From Paragonimus westermani (Eukaryota > Platyhelminthes > Trematoda > Plagiorchiida > Troglotrematidae), in the NCBI GenBank assembly GCA_008508345.1, contig QNGE01000125.1, positions 165,272 through 229,271 on the forward strand: a DNA stretch of 64,000 nt, given 5' to 3'. The notes beneath the pieces are model-generated. The model was not told the DNA's origin. It did no database searches and saw only the letters and a program-made list of their open reading frames with translations. The position numbers and the translations under genes are program-made. Numbering within the stretch: position 1 is the stretch's first letter; each line of letters starts with the position of its first letter. Shown in pieces: positions 24,456-36,605 of this stretch.

Positions 24456-26128
24456 AGAGGATGTGGTAGTTAGCGTCCGTTGTCCCGCCAATTTTAGGTG
24501 GTTGATCGGGCCGCTGTAGACCACATGGAAAGCCCAAGAAGGATCGACCAGATGGTCAACATCCGCAAACTGTAGTGTTAAAAGCTGCTTCAGCTCACCG
24601 AAAATGTGTGCCACTAGCGATGATTCGTGTGTAGTATTTTGTCATATTTAAGGCTGAACACGAGTTACCCGTCGCCATTCGGTCGTTCAATCAGGTACAT
24701 TTCTTTATCCGAGCAACAACCAAAATAGGGCTAGAAAACTAATTTTAACTTTCAGATGCAAAGATAAAAGTTCTGTTTATTATAAAATAATATGGGCCAG
24801 GTAATTTAGAAGTTCCATTAGTTTCGTACCGCCTAATCAGAAACCTAACCTGATTCACTGCTCACAAGTGGGACGGCGTTAACTCGCTCTGCAGATACAC
24901 TGTACTGGGAACTAAAGCCAGTCGCCAATGTTCTCACAGCAAAGAGTTATCCAATTCATTTCATAACCTATAGTCAAGCCACAAGATCCGGCTACCACAG
25001 GGAAGAAGAAAGCCGAACTCATTCGCCTTGAACTTAAGAGGAATATTTCAACAGAAGTACTCGACTGTTATCTTCGTTACACCATCAAACTTACCCTTTG
25101 GACAGTTGGTTCATCATATCCCTCCACGACGCTAAACCTAAAAGACGAACTCTCTGCCCTCATCAGTTCATTCGGGCCCACTCATTTTCTTATAGATGTG
25201 CAGCATGACCCTTTGGCGGCAACATGAGACGCTTGTCCAAACAGATGACGCCTTGCTGAAATCCATTGTTTTTCACTAGGCTGTAACATCCGCTGCTAGT
25301 GGGCCTATCGTCCAGCCCCACTGCAGTGGTAACTGTAAGGCGCAGTGGTTACATGACTCAGCATTCGTGTGACTCGTTCCAAACCGTGTCATGTTACCAT
25401 CGCACGAAAAGGGTCCAGTCACACAAAAGGGGAACTGGGTTGGCAGCTGGCCACTCACCATGCCTAAGACCAGTTTTTCTTGGGGAGGTAGTGTGATGTG
25501 GTGACTTTATGACCTAGTTGCATCATGTTGGAGGACATATGGTGGGGATAGCAAGGAACCAGTTTTCTTAGTAAGAAACTCAAGCATCTCACTGTACACT
25601 ATGGTGGACATTCCTTGTGCATTTGGAAAGGTCTTTAGACAGATAAGCCAACTGAACTGTTATCGGTAGGTGGGACTGTCAGCAATTGCCAGCATTAAAA
25701 TAGTCACGTCTCGGTAACATTTTACTGTTTCCATCAGGTAATCATTAGATCAGTGGAACACATTTCAAACCAACTTTGTCAATAGCGCAACACAGCTGAC
25801 CAGCACTAGACCCGCTCCGGCACAGTATTAATTCAACGGTTGGCTGATCGCATATATGTCATGGATACACAAAAACTAACGCGTCAATTTATAGATTTCT
25901 TGTGTGTTCATGGCGGATTCTGATTACCTCAACGGATGGAAGTCGAAGCCTATCTAGGCGGACAATCAGTAGTGAATGATGGTCACCTACTCACTGCATC
26001 AATCGTTTGGTTCGTCCAAGCCTACAGTGTGTCCAGCTGACCGGCTCATTCATGCGGTTGATTTGTTGCAGACTGTTGTGACTGTTGATTGGCGTGTTAT
26101 CGGTGTGCTGTAATGCGGTGGGCTTGTC
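24456..26128. other. No recognisable gene
   Basis: Frames are short. A segment at 25330-25400 (AAGGCGCAGTGGTTACATG) resembles an A box, but no good B box follows at the right distance. Confidence 0.35.
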
Positions 26129-26138
26129 TAATCGCAGG
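26129..26138. repeat. Left target-site duplication of SINE copy D
   Basis: TAATCGCAGG, repeated exactly at 26263-26272, immediately precedes the SINE terminus. Confidence 0.8.
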
Positions 26139-26262
26139 TTACTGATGATTAGTGGGCGGATTTGGTTTATTTTCAAGTTCACCATCACTCACATTTGATC
26201 GCAGCGTTCGCATTCAGATAGACCTTCCAGACAGCCTCCTTCGAAAGAGGCTGTCTGGAAAA
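26139..26262. mobile_element. Hammerhead-SINE copy D, miniature hairpin with perfect 10-bp direct repeats
   Basis: The antisense arm begins with the family terminus (TTACTGATGATTAG, GGATTTGGTTTATTTT) and runs only to the sequence just 3' of the ribozyme. There it folds at the natural palindrome around TTCGAA: AGACAGCCTCCTTCGAAAG is followed by AGGCTGTCTGG, a near-perfect stem-loop. The right arm is about 20 bp and ends in GGAAAA like the other right arms. TAATCGCAGG occurs exactly at 26129-26138 and 26263-26272, immediately outside the element. Confidence 0.88.
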
Positions 26263-26272
26263 TAATCGCAGG
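26263..26272. repeat. Right target-site duplication of SINE copy D
   Basis: This is the exact second copy of TAATCGCAGG, directly after the A-rich right end GGAAAA. Confidence 0.8.
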
Positions 26273-27857
26273 GTGTTGAACTCCGTGATTATTTGCGTTT
26301 AAGTTATGGCCGGTCCGCAGTTTTTTTCATACCTCACAATTTTGTATCATTTGCTTCTTTCATCGTACGTTCCAACAAATTCTGTTGACCTGCTTTATTC
26401 GACTAAGTAGGACAATGGCCTGTATGCAGATGAACAGTGACATTTTGTTGAGGTTAATTCGTCCATTTTTACTTATGCCCAAGGTCCTCATTGGTTCTTT
26501 TGAGAGTTACGACTTTTTTCGTCCATCCATAATAACGGGGTAAAAACAACCCATAATTCGACTGCATGCAAACTCCCCCCTTAAAAGCAATGCTGATAGA
26601 ACTGATGACCGGACGCAGATGTGCGTTAATTTATAATGCGACACTTAGTCTTTTCGATCCTCCATTCAGAGTATCTCTGCTTGATGAGTCCAAGCAAGAT
26701 CAAAACCATCCACTATTCTTTATAACATTAGTAACATTTTTATTTTGGTTGCAAAAAGACTTTAGTTCTGAACGATTCAGTGATAGCCTTACTAAAGTCT
26801 AACACTCTCTCCCGTTATCTATTGTCTTCCCATTAAACCGTTCGATCATTCAATGAACAACTCACTTTGTGTTAACCCCACCTTGATTTTCTTTCATGTA
26901 ACGGCCAACTTGTCTTCAGTCTGTCGTTTAGTCTACTCACTGATTTCGTTTTCGTTTTGACCGTCTCATTATTTTGGACAGCATTGGTTACACTGCTTAG
27001 TGTTCATTTAACACTACACACTAGTCAGCCTATAGGTTTTGTACAGTAGAATTTTTCATGAGAAATCACAATCCGTATATTTTATTATATTCCGTTTCAT
27101 ACCGCACTAAATTGTTGTGTTCACCGATGCCTCTAACATTCGATAATTAGACCCGTCCATTTGCTGGCGTTATCTGTCATAATGGACGCTTAATATTCGT
27201 TCTATCGACATCGATTAGTCGCTGGTACTTAGCAGTCGGACTCAATGGGCTGCGCGTTACCAATCGAACCTGTAGGTTAGAATTCCGATGCTTCCGATGG
27301 TTATTACGCGAGGGAACACAATTTGCTTGTAAAAGTGTGTGAAGACTATTCGGTCGTTCAAAATATTCATTTCAAAAGTTCAATCAGGAGAAGGTGTGCT
27401 TTGGCTAAAACCATGACAAGCATTTCGAGCCTGATTCACATTCTGTGGCTCTTGCTGAGTAAGGAGATTTCCGGTGGTCAAAAAATCTGTTAGAAAATAC
27501 TATGTGGTTATGTGTATTTCTAAAAAGTTGTCTTTCCAAGCCAAAAGCTGATCAACAAACTATGACAATACTGGCAACGCTGTAATTTGATTGCGCAATT
27601 TACTGAATAACAGAGTTAAAAGGGAAAATCAACCGGGCACTATTGTTACTGCTCGACATGTACCGTACAATCGATCGGTGTATATTTATCCTGAGGAGTT
27701 TTTATGCTGACTTAGTTCGACACATCGCACAGAGTAGAGTTGCCATGTTGGATGTGCTCGAGAAATATGTTGGTTAGTCTGCCCTTTTTATGTCTACTGA
27801 GCGAAAGCATTAGCATTCAATTTACTGAGTACACACCATGCCCACCAGAGCTGGCAC
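26273..27857. other. No recognisable feature
   Basis: Only short frames occur (78 codons at 26566-26802 plus). Nothing is recognised. Confidence 0.35.
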
Positions 27858-27950
27858 CTTCAAAAGTTCAGTCACAACCGCTTGTGAGCAATGCTCAGGT
27901 TGTCCGATCATTGAATAGAGAGGAACTAGTGGTCACAGATATTTCACTTA
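27858..27950 (-). repeat. Hammerhead-SINE leader fragment
   Basis: CGCTTGTGAGCAATGCTCAG, GTTGTCCGATC and GAGAGGAAC match the 5' leader of the family. The tRNA-like head, ribozyme and tail are not present on the left. A short plus-strand frame overlapping it is a chance frame through the repeat. Confidence 0.6.
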
Positions 27951-29099
27951 CGATTAAGTACCTGTAGTGATTACGAAACATCTGATATTTCGTTGTACAC
28001 TTACAATAAACTGGGCATGTACGGCATGTTTGTTCAGGGCTATGAATCTGATGAGCAAAATGAAATCTACACAGGGCATTCTCTCTAGCGACTACAGTGC
28101 AAATGCAACGTTGAGACCAGTACGAGGTTGAAGTGAAGAGTATGTTCATTAACTATTTCCTGGAAAAAGGGTCAAACCAGGGGTACGCAACACGCCAATG
28201 TGAATTCGACTAACCTTCACAGACGGTCTGCACGACTGCTTAATGCTGTCCTCCAAACGAATTATTGGCTACGTCGTCGCACCTGATCAATCATTTCGAT
28301 TACAATGGGTTGCCCACAAGTAGACAGATCACCAGAGTGGTAGTCACCCTTCCCCTTGACTTCTTATTCTACAAAAATTTCCATAAGAATTTCGTATGAG
28401 ACTGAGACTGCTGTTTCTGTGCGTAGGATCGAGGCTGGCAGACTGGGTGGCCTAATCAAACCCAAAAATCTCCATTCCACCGTAGTTTGCCTAGAAGTAC
28501 TTATCGTCTTCGCTGTTGATACAACTGTATTCACCTTGAACTGTGAATAGGAGCAGCTTCGGATAAAAGCGATTTCCATTTGCCTACAACTGTTCTTTTC
28601 CACCATGACAGTCGTTGGTTGGGACCACTGTGAGTCCCTTTTGGAAAGCCTGAACTGAGCTTCACATAACCCATTCATTCATTTTCACCCATGCAACACT
28701 GGTGCCCAACACGGGCGTTCTGTGTTCAACCAGACGTAGGCAAATCACTAAGTATGTCAAACAGGTGTGTTGTCATGGGTATAGATAACTAAACACCCTA
28801 GGCGTAGGTTACTTCCTTTAACACTTTCTTTTATAACCTCATATCATGATTATTTGGACCATTTGATACCCACATTCTTTGTGTGATTTTAGATGAGACC
28901 TAGTTGTGAAATCTGCCATACTACTTATTAGTAGTACGATTCCTGTGCTAAGTAGTGGTGTTGGTGGATTCCAGTGTGAACTGTTTATGGAATTCTGTCG
29001 AGGCAGCCGATCCCTTGGATCTTTTGGTGGACTACATATGAGACAAGAGAACGAGTGGGTAACAGAGTCCAAATGTGGAAGTTCCGAGCTCCTGGCGTG
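27951..29099. other. No recognisable gene
   Basis: Frames up to 107 codons (28906-29229 plus) and 104 codons (28364-28678 minus) occur without a known family. The first overlaps the tRNA-like sequence that follows. Confidence 0.35.
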
Positions 29100-29185
29100 G
29101 CTTCGTAGCCCATCTGGTAGAGCACTTGCCGTGTTGAGGCATGTTGTGTCTGTCGCTGAATCGAATCCAATCGAAGTCCCGAGCT
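29100..29185 (+). repeat. tRNA-like sequence, probable SINE head
   Basis: TAGCCCATCTGGTAGAGCAC (near 29108-29127) is close to a canonical A box and D arm. GAATCGAATCC (29158-29168) resembles a B box. The spacing is tRNA-like, but I could not fold a full cloverleaf with a 7-bp acceptor stem, so I call it a tRNA-derived repeat rather than a tRNA gene. Confidence 0.4.
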
Positions 29186-32100
29186 TTCACAATTATGTTT
29201 TATCTAAACTCTTAAATCTGCCACATTAGTTTTGTGTGTGATTTATTCAAATTTTCAGCACTCCAGCATCTTGGACGAATCACTCGATAAAATACAGCAG
29301 CTTAGTTAATTAAAATATCTGTTTTACAGACTGGCATAATGATTCTTTCAGGCTATCGACCTTACCAATGGTCATGAATGACCTTAGGGTAATGGTTGTT
29401 GCTCATGTCATAAATCACCAAAGATACCAAAGGGCTTGGCTGGCAGTATAACTGAAAAGGTCCAAAAGTATAACTTTGTGGGTGACATTCTGTGATCGCG
29501 GCTAATGAGACTACAAGGAAGAGTCAGTAACCCTATTATTCACCGTTTATTACAGTCAAATGATGGAGACAATTAATGAACGGTGCATCTGGTGTGTTTC
29601 CATTAGCTGTCTAATAAAATGCCTAAGCACGCGGTCGTTCCGTGTTTTGTTGATGCAGATAACCATTTCGGATCACTGATAACGGTTTGACTCGGTCAAC
29701 CGTATGATTGATGGTCACAACAATTTCCATCAAATTAAGTAATCCTGTTTTTGGTAACCGTAACATTACCTCGTGAACGCACTGACTGTGGGTGCAGCGC
29801 TCTTTAGTTACCAGCCTAAAGCATACCGGTTATTTTATTGACTGACATTTTTGCTCAATGTGATATTCATTAACAGCCGATCAATAAAAGTATGTTTCAA
29901 TCATCTGATTACACCTACTGATACGCGTGATTGACAAGGTGTTTCCCGCGTGATGGCTTGGCGTACAGATCTATACCTAACTGCCATACTACAGAGTAGA
30001 GGATTCTGATCAGACACGGAATGATGCTTGTGAAATGGAAAGCCCTTGTAGATAAGAGGCTTCATTAAAATTGATTACCTGTGAGGAACTTGTTGTCAAA
30101 ATCAGTGTTGGTTCCATGCCATTTTCAACTGTAGGCCACGGAAGCTGCTGCATGCATAACCTATTGAGTATCGGACGGTTCCAAGGACTCAACTTTGGAG
30201 TCTTGTCAGAGTTCCTCCAAACAAAGATGCTCACATAACAGTGGCAAGATTTGTCCATGGCCGAGACATGACTGCTGGACGTGTAAGCGTTCTTCATTCC
30301 GTGGTTTTGTTACTCCACTTCTGCCCAGCAGCTGACCGAAGCCGATACCTACTCAGTCATATTTTCGAGAACTTACTCATTACAAGGTACCGCAGATCCG
30401 GAAGAAAAAGATTGTATGTTTCTGTAGTGTTGTGAGCAGCGAAACGAATGAAAAAGTGTTTATATGTAAGCTAAACAGAAGACCCACAACGATCACCACA
30501 GTTGGTCAATAACGGTTACGTAGTTTCCATCGTCTGACTTTCAGCTAAGTCGAGTTTCGTAATCTAGGCATAATCTCGTATGCAATCTGCCTGTCCAGTT
30601 TATTCGGAATCAGTGTTCCCCATCCGTTTTTGGTTTTGTCCCCGTCGTGATTTTTTGACCAAATGTTCCGTCTGAATTCGTGCACCAGGAACTTTTACAG
30701 TACTTCCCGTGCATGTGGTAATCGCTCCATATGCACTGAAAACAGCTAAATCGGACAACTGGTTACTAAGCTCATTGTGGACTGCTCACCATTTAGTTGA
30801 GTCAGGCTAACATGCAAGTGGGTGATCATGCATTGGCCAATTTGGCCACCACTCAGAACCAAACTAAGTCAACTCAAGCAGGCTATTCTGAAGTGAAGAT
30901 TGGAACTACCCAGAAGGTTAACCTGGAAACACTGTAAACAAATGTGTGAAGGCACACATCAAAGGATTCGAAAGACGTACAGCGTACACACGGATTCTTT
31001 TTTACTACTCCTAGATTCGATCCACCTGCCTCCAGATCATAGTTGCACACGATTTGGCTATCTTCAGTTTCTGCACATTGCAACAGCGTCTAAAGGGTGA
31101 GATTCAATATATTTGAGGTACAGATCGACCAGATCTCCGTATCCCCCTGACTTTACAAAACAACCTCGGTCGTTGAAACACATACAGTGATAACAAATTT
31201 GCTTTATCGCATCATTGGGCAGTGATATCTTGACTGAAACAGGACGGAGTCAATACCCCGTGATACTGTGATTCGACACAGACCCATATGCATGAAGACT
31301 CAATCGGTGCGTACGTCTGTGAGACAGTGCGATAGGCCTATTCAAAACAGACGTCCATGTCCAGTATTCAGCCTGCTAACATAAGTCACTCAGTTTTTTC
31401 TAAAAATTTCTGAATTTTTAAGAAAGGCAGAGTCCTCTGTGTTGAAACAAACAGCACTTGGTAAATCGTTACTCACATATCACGGCTGAGCAGCCCGTGG
31501 AGTATTAGAAATCACCTGTTCCAGCGGCTGTCACTAGCCGTCACGGTTAGTGGGCACCACATAAATCACTCCTCTCTTTTAAAGACTCAGCCGCCTTCTT
31601 ATGATAAGTAGGCATCCATTTTCTTACCAGCGAGATGATAACGTCTGCGATGGGAAACACTGTTCTACATTGTTGCAGCTTACGTCATACCTCATGGTTC
31701 CTACACAACCGTGAATGTTCAAGCTTGACCATCACTTCATACACTACCAACAGCACCATCAATGAACGTGCTGTTAATGCGGCCAACTCCACAGTTCGTC
31801 ATCCCGAAGTTGGAATATCAGATTTCGTGCTCAAGGTATGAAACTCTACAGTCTGCAAGCTGACTAAGTTACGTGATCCGTAGGCTGAATTAGTGGTTAT
31901 CGTGTCGTGTGTAGTTGAATATGGTCTCCGGCATCTAGAAGATATCTCAAAACGACCAGGCAATGACGTGATCAACGGCCATAAGTTTTCCTGCCGATCA
32001 TGGACTAGAGTATCATCCATCAGTATGTGGGTCGTGTGATATGCCCTACAGATGATGGGAAGCTTTTCTGGACAAAACATTCTGAACGAATTTATTGTTT

Positions 32101-32673
32101 TCTCCTTTCTTCATCTTGTTTATCAAGACCAGAATCACTGCCTGCCGGGGATACACTACAAATGAGTACGGGTTAAATCTGGAAATATGTGTCCGTAAGT
32201 TTATAACCCTAGTTCAACTAAGGTCACCCGCGACATGCCATAGCGATTGAGTACAGATAGTCCAAAATAAGACAGAAATGCATCTTACTGAGAAACACGG
32301 ATTTTGTCAGCGTTATTGATACGACTAACCTTGTAACAGCAGCAGTAAGCATTGAGGATTTTTGTTTTTGGATCGATTGGTCACTACAGCAAAAGTTCAT
32401 TGTGTATATCGTTATTACGCAGAAGGACCAAGCGGATGCAATCGAGCTGTAACGATCCCTACGAAAATGTTATATCGCGAAGAGAGCGAGCGAACACAAC
32501 TGAGCTGGAACGATTCCTACGACGTAATGATATTATACGTGTTGTTCTAACCCCCGAAGAGCCGATACCCAAGCGGACTATGAAGGAGAAAACATTGATC
32601 TCCAGAAAGACAGCTTTTAATGTCTTAGTCCAAAGACAAATTACAAGCGCAGCTCTTGCGTATTTATAGCTCG
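29186..32673. other. No recognisable feature
   Basis: Frames are short (105 codons at 32352-32669 plus is the longest) and unrecognised. No members of the repeat families are visible. Confidence 0.35.
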
Positions 32674-33310
32674 TCAGGCAAACTGGTGAATAATGTTCAA
32701 GAAAATCAGAAGACCGGTTTGCAAGATGGCAATACCATTTCGTATGTTCTCGTCAGTTGCTAACACATAACAGCGGAGGTTCAAGGTCAACAGCTTTTGC
32801 ACACAGAGGAGCGGCTTGCTACGCGTGACTAGCAGCGCTTCGAGTGACTTAAGAATGACAAGCTTGTGGTGACGCACCAATACGTGGAAAGCCTTTGTTG
32901 GGTCGACCACATGACCGGTCTCTAGCAGGTGTCTGGCAATCGAAGAAGCCGGCTTGCGTTGTTTGGTAGAGTCGCGTCGGGTCACACCACACATCAAGTC
33001 CTCGATATACTTTGGCACGTGTTCCTTCATTCTAAGGCGCAGGGATCGATCAGTTCTGCCAGTGTAAACGTCACCGCAGCTGCAGGTGAACTGGTAGATA
33101 CAGTGTGAAGTGGACAGCTCTGACGTCCGCGTCTTGATGTGAGGAAGGCTGAGTGACTTGGTGCGACTGAGTAAGCGCATTGTACGTCCTTTGGATGGCC
33201 TGCATCAGTCATCACATTAGAAACGACATATTACTCTCCTTTGTGCGGTAACTGCATGTACACCGGTTTCTTCGGGACAGACCTTGAACCTCCGTCTACC
33301 ATGGTTTTGA
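32674..33310 (-). mobile_element. Penelope-like element 3' part: GIY-YIG endonuclease and 3' region
   Basis: The 168-codon minus frame (33180-32674) is the best preserved coding piece in the window. It reads CIYQFTCSCGDVYTGRTDRS, then LRLRMKEHVPKYI, RHLLETGH and LVILKSLEALLVTRSKPLLC. These correspond to the GIY, YIG, conserved Arg/His and Glu positions of the PLE GIY-YIG domain, with YTG for YIG. Upstream, in another frame, PKKPVYMQLPHKGE (near 33260-33220) is the linker that precedes the nuclease in PLEs; a stop and a frameshift separate it from the 168-codon frame. The RT is missing, so the copy is 5' truncated. After the nuclease the sequence passes straight into a hammerhead motif. Confidence 0.85.
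32721..32760 (-). ncRNA. Hammerhead ribozyme motif in the 3' region of the PLE
   Basis: On the minus strand the order is GCAA (stem I), CTGACGA (core; position 7 is variable in the family), GAACATAC (stem II), GAAA, TGG-TATTG-CCA (stem III closing the A15.1-U16.1 pair), T, C (cleavage site) and TTGC (stem I). All invariant core positions are present and stems I and III pair. Stem II is weak, with one G-C pair then a mismatch. PLEs are known to carry hammerhead motifs in their terminal regions, which supports the call. Activity of this copy is uncertain. Confidence 0.7.
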
Positions 33311-33381
33311 CTAATGACAGACCAGTGTATACATTGACTTGATGCATGAACTCGATTCGCTTGAATAGTTTTTGATTTTCA

Positions 33382-33459
33382 CCGCTGTTATGTGTTAGCA
33401 ACTGATGAGAACATACGAAATGGTGTTACGATCGTGCAAAACCGGTCTTCTGATTTCAC
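33382..33459 (+). repeat. Inverted copy of the PLE 3' region
   Basis: Bases 33382-33457 are the reverse complement of 32701-32776, with few mismatches (GTTATGTGTTAGCAACTGA and ACATACGAAATGGT in both). The 0.6-kb PLE fragment is therefore followed, after about 70 bases, by a piece of a second PLE end in opposite orientation. Confidence 0.88.
33398..33437 (+). ncRNA. Hammerhead motif in the inverted PLE fragment
   Basis: The core is textbook: CTGATGA at 33402-33408 and GAAA at 33417-33420, with the same GAACATAC stem II. Stem III has one mismatch (ATGG with CGAT), and stem I pairs at three of four positions (GCAA with GTGC) before the C at 33433. It is likely a decayed sister of the motif at 32721-32760. 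Confidence 0.6.
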
Positions 33460-36384
33460 TGTTCAAATCCGCAACTGGGGAAGGATGTTTTATATTTCTG
33501 AATAATGTTCATTTTTCAATGTTCACTATTCAGTGAAAAGCGTCCTGGGTCGATAACAGGCGAATTAGCGTCCAGTATGTAAATCGGCGTAAAAAATAAA
33601 AATGATTGTGCAATAGAGGAATTCGAGTTTACAAAACTAATAAATGTTTATTGGTTAACTGGACAGTTTTTGGGGGTAGTTAACATCCCCAAAATACAGA
33701 AATAGTCATTCTTCTCGTTCTAGGTCACATTTTATGGGGTTTGGTCAGATCGTGTTGAGACTAATCGCTTTCAACAGCAGTCCATACGTATGACTTTTCA
33801 TCCGTCACTAGAGTTTGGGTGTGTATAGTGACTCACACGGTTACCCTTGGAACCGGCGACGCTGGAATACGTGACCGGACTCGGAGGCAAATGGCTGAAA
33901 GGAGGTATTCCACCTTCCTGCACTAATTTTCTAGTTCTGATGACATCGGACAAAATATCACATGAATCCTTTTATACAGACGGCTAGAATATTGAAATAG
34001 TTGTTCAATCGGAAACAGAATTACCAGCATAAGTAGAAGCTTCATTACTAGTAAACTGTAGATTGCATGGTTTTAATTTTGAAGGAACACTAGCGGACAG
34101 AAAGGTGCAAATTCACCAAGAAATTACACTTGATTCTACTACTAGTTCAGTTCGTGGTTGTACTGTACACACCAGTAGTTCTAAAACAAGCCAGTAGCTT
34201 CAATAACGTGGTAGGCTGCACTATTCAAACCTGTATGCAGTGAGCACGAATTAGTCAAAGCATTAGCCGCCAGTGTTGTTCACCATGAATGTAATGTAGT
34301 GTAGCCACGTGACTGATCGAATCCTTCTGTAAGGGATGAGGCGCACATGCCATGGGCGCCTAGTCAGCGTTTCAATTAATCAGTGGCAACGCTGAGAGAG
34401 AGGTATGCGGCTCCAAGCACAACACGTAAGTCCGCAGCCCCCCTAACCAAGAGAGAGGCATCTGTTCACTAATGACGTTCGGATGACTGTGTTGCTTACT
34501 GGTATATGCCATGGAATTTGGCGCGTGAGATTGTAGCCCACACAATTTTATCTCCTTACTGCAAAACAGTGGAAGGCTACACATCGGAGTGAGTTCCTAG
34601 TTGGGCTATGGTTCGACAAAGTGGTCCCACTATCCGTCGGAAGGTTCCGAACAGAGAACCGAGAACAATGAACTTCATAACAGAAGGCTGTAGTGTTTGC
34701 CAGAGTACAAAACTCAAGATGTTCATCTCCGATAGCTCGCCATATACTATTCTCTGAATTGTGGACTGCTTCACATGACTGGCAGTTGGGGAGTAGATCA
34801 AGACGGAAGCGAAGGTTACTGAGTCAGCCACGTAAATCATCCAGCAATCAAGGTGTATTATATCCGGCTGAACTCAATCTTGACAGATGATAAGAGAAGG
34901 CTGATATGGCGGATTTTGGGATTTGGGGATTAGAACAATTTGAGAATAAAACTTCCGTTCATCCAACTATAACAATGATAAACGGAATTAGATGACTGGT
35001 GGGAGACCACTCACAGGAAATACTGGAAATGACAGACGGCAGTTGACAACTTTCAGTCATAACAAGTTCAATTCACCAACAGTACCACGCAAGATATTCG
35101 ACTTTACGACCTCTAGTTGTAATCACCAAGGGTACGGTAATACGTTTTATAGATCGATATGTTCAGTGGAGTACATACACGACTCATATCACACTGGTAT
35201 GTGTACCCGCAAGAGCACAGCTTTGAAGACCGTCGTGTATAATTTGAAACATAAATCAGCACAGAATCAACCACTGTGGTTTTCGTACCAGATAGCTAGT
35301 TTATGCTCCTCCAGTGAATAACTGAACGTCACGAAATTCTCCGTCTGAATTGAACGCTGAAGTGAAACACAGATTTTTAAAAAGATTGCAATCTGTTTTC
35401 GTCATGCGTGAAGATTGGTAACGCACACCAACCTCGAAACCGAATTCTGCTATGTACAGAATTGGAAAAAATCCCATTTCGAGTATCTTCCTTCAACAGT
35501 AAATAAAAACTGTTCTACTGTCACACAAACATCGATCGCTGCGGCCGATTTACGATTTTCATGTCAGGGTTCCAGGTGTTTATAGGCGTTTGTAACCGTG
35601 TACAAACAATTTATATAGGATGCACAAACCTATTGAGATAATTTCCTGAGATATTCATTGAAACAAAAGTGGGGGAAAAAATCATAGAACGATCCATAAC
35701 ACAACTTACGGAATTCGTTACACCTAGTTGCTAATAGAATTTCGATCGTTTTTTGACTCAACATTGTTGATTCAGTAGTTACGCTTAGCATTGCAGTAGT
35801 TAATGCGGGGTTTATTCGATTCCTTCAGCTAAGAAGAATGTCATCGTTTACCCGGAGAAAAATGCTATCACTCGGTTTGAACCAAACAGAGCGAATTTGT
35901 AGTAGAAACAGTGATGAAGAAAACACCGAAATTTTCGCTAATGGGTTGAGATGTTTTTGTGGTCCATCCACAGAAATTTACGACAGTGGAACTTAGTATC
36001 CTACAAAGTACACCGGTACACTTACTGGAACCAGCTGATCAATGACAACGTCCTGAATCTGTTAATCGTTTCTCAAAGATTGTTCACAGAACAAAGTGCA
36101 TTCACGCATAACTTTACAGTAAACGGTACAGCACGGTTTCACTATGATGGATATTTAAGTGATTAAAATGGGAGAAAACAGAGAGTGTAGGTATGCCAAT
36201 CGTCCATGCACACCAGTTAAGTTTATGGTAAGAAACCGGTGAACTATCTGTTAGATTGTGAGAGAAATAAGCTTATCCGGAGTGGTAAAGTAAACAGAAG
36301 GGGTACGTTGGCTTAGTCAAGTTGAACCAATTCTAGTTGTGTGTGTGTGTCCGTCCAAACGTTGAAAACTTATTGGTAATAAAT
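33460..36384. other. No recognisable feature
   Basis: The longest frame is 34992-35321 plus (109 codons) and is unrecognised. No repeats of the described families are seen. Confidence 0.35.
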
Positions 36385-36605
36385 ATTCAAAATTTTCTCT
36401 TTAAATTCACAGTGGAGATCACTCACAGTTGACTGAATCTTTTACTCTCACGTAGATTTTTCAGCTACCTCTTGTTACTACACTCTTGTTAGAGCTGGTC
36501 AGTGGTGCATAGCCTTGTCATGATCGAGATTAGGAATCTGACCACGATTTCCTGAAGCCATTGTGTGGACCACTGTGACATCTGCCTCACATTTTGGCAG
36601 GACTG
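36385..36605 (-). repeat. Hammerhead-SINE copy, old single arm
   Basis: Tail (GATCACTCACAGTTGACTGA), ribozyme zone (GTTAGAGCTGGTCAGTGGTG, where stem I GCACCA and CTGACCA are still visible on the minus strand), decayed B box (GAGATTAGGAATC), A-box side (GTGTGGACCACTGTGACA) and CCTCACATT follow in family order. The GAAA strand is lost. A leader-like piece at 36795-36850 (CCAACCACTTTCACAAGTGA) may be its displaced 5' end. Confidence 0.65.

Noticed and set aside
28040..28090. CTGATGAGCAAAATGAAA, hammerhead-like
   Set aside because: The would-be stem II (GCAAAAT) does not pair, and no stem I or cleavage triplet follows.
36336..36352. Short GT microsatellite
   Set aside because: Only a handful of units; not notable.
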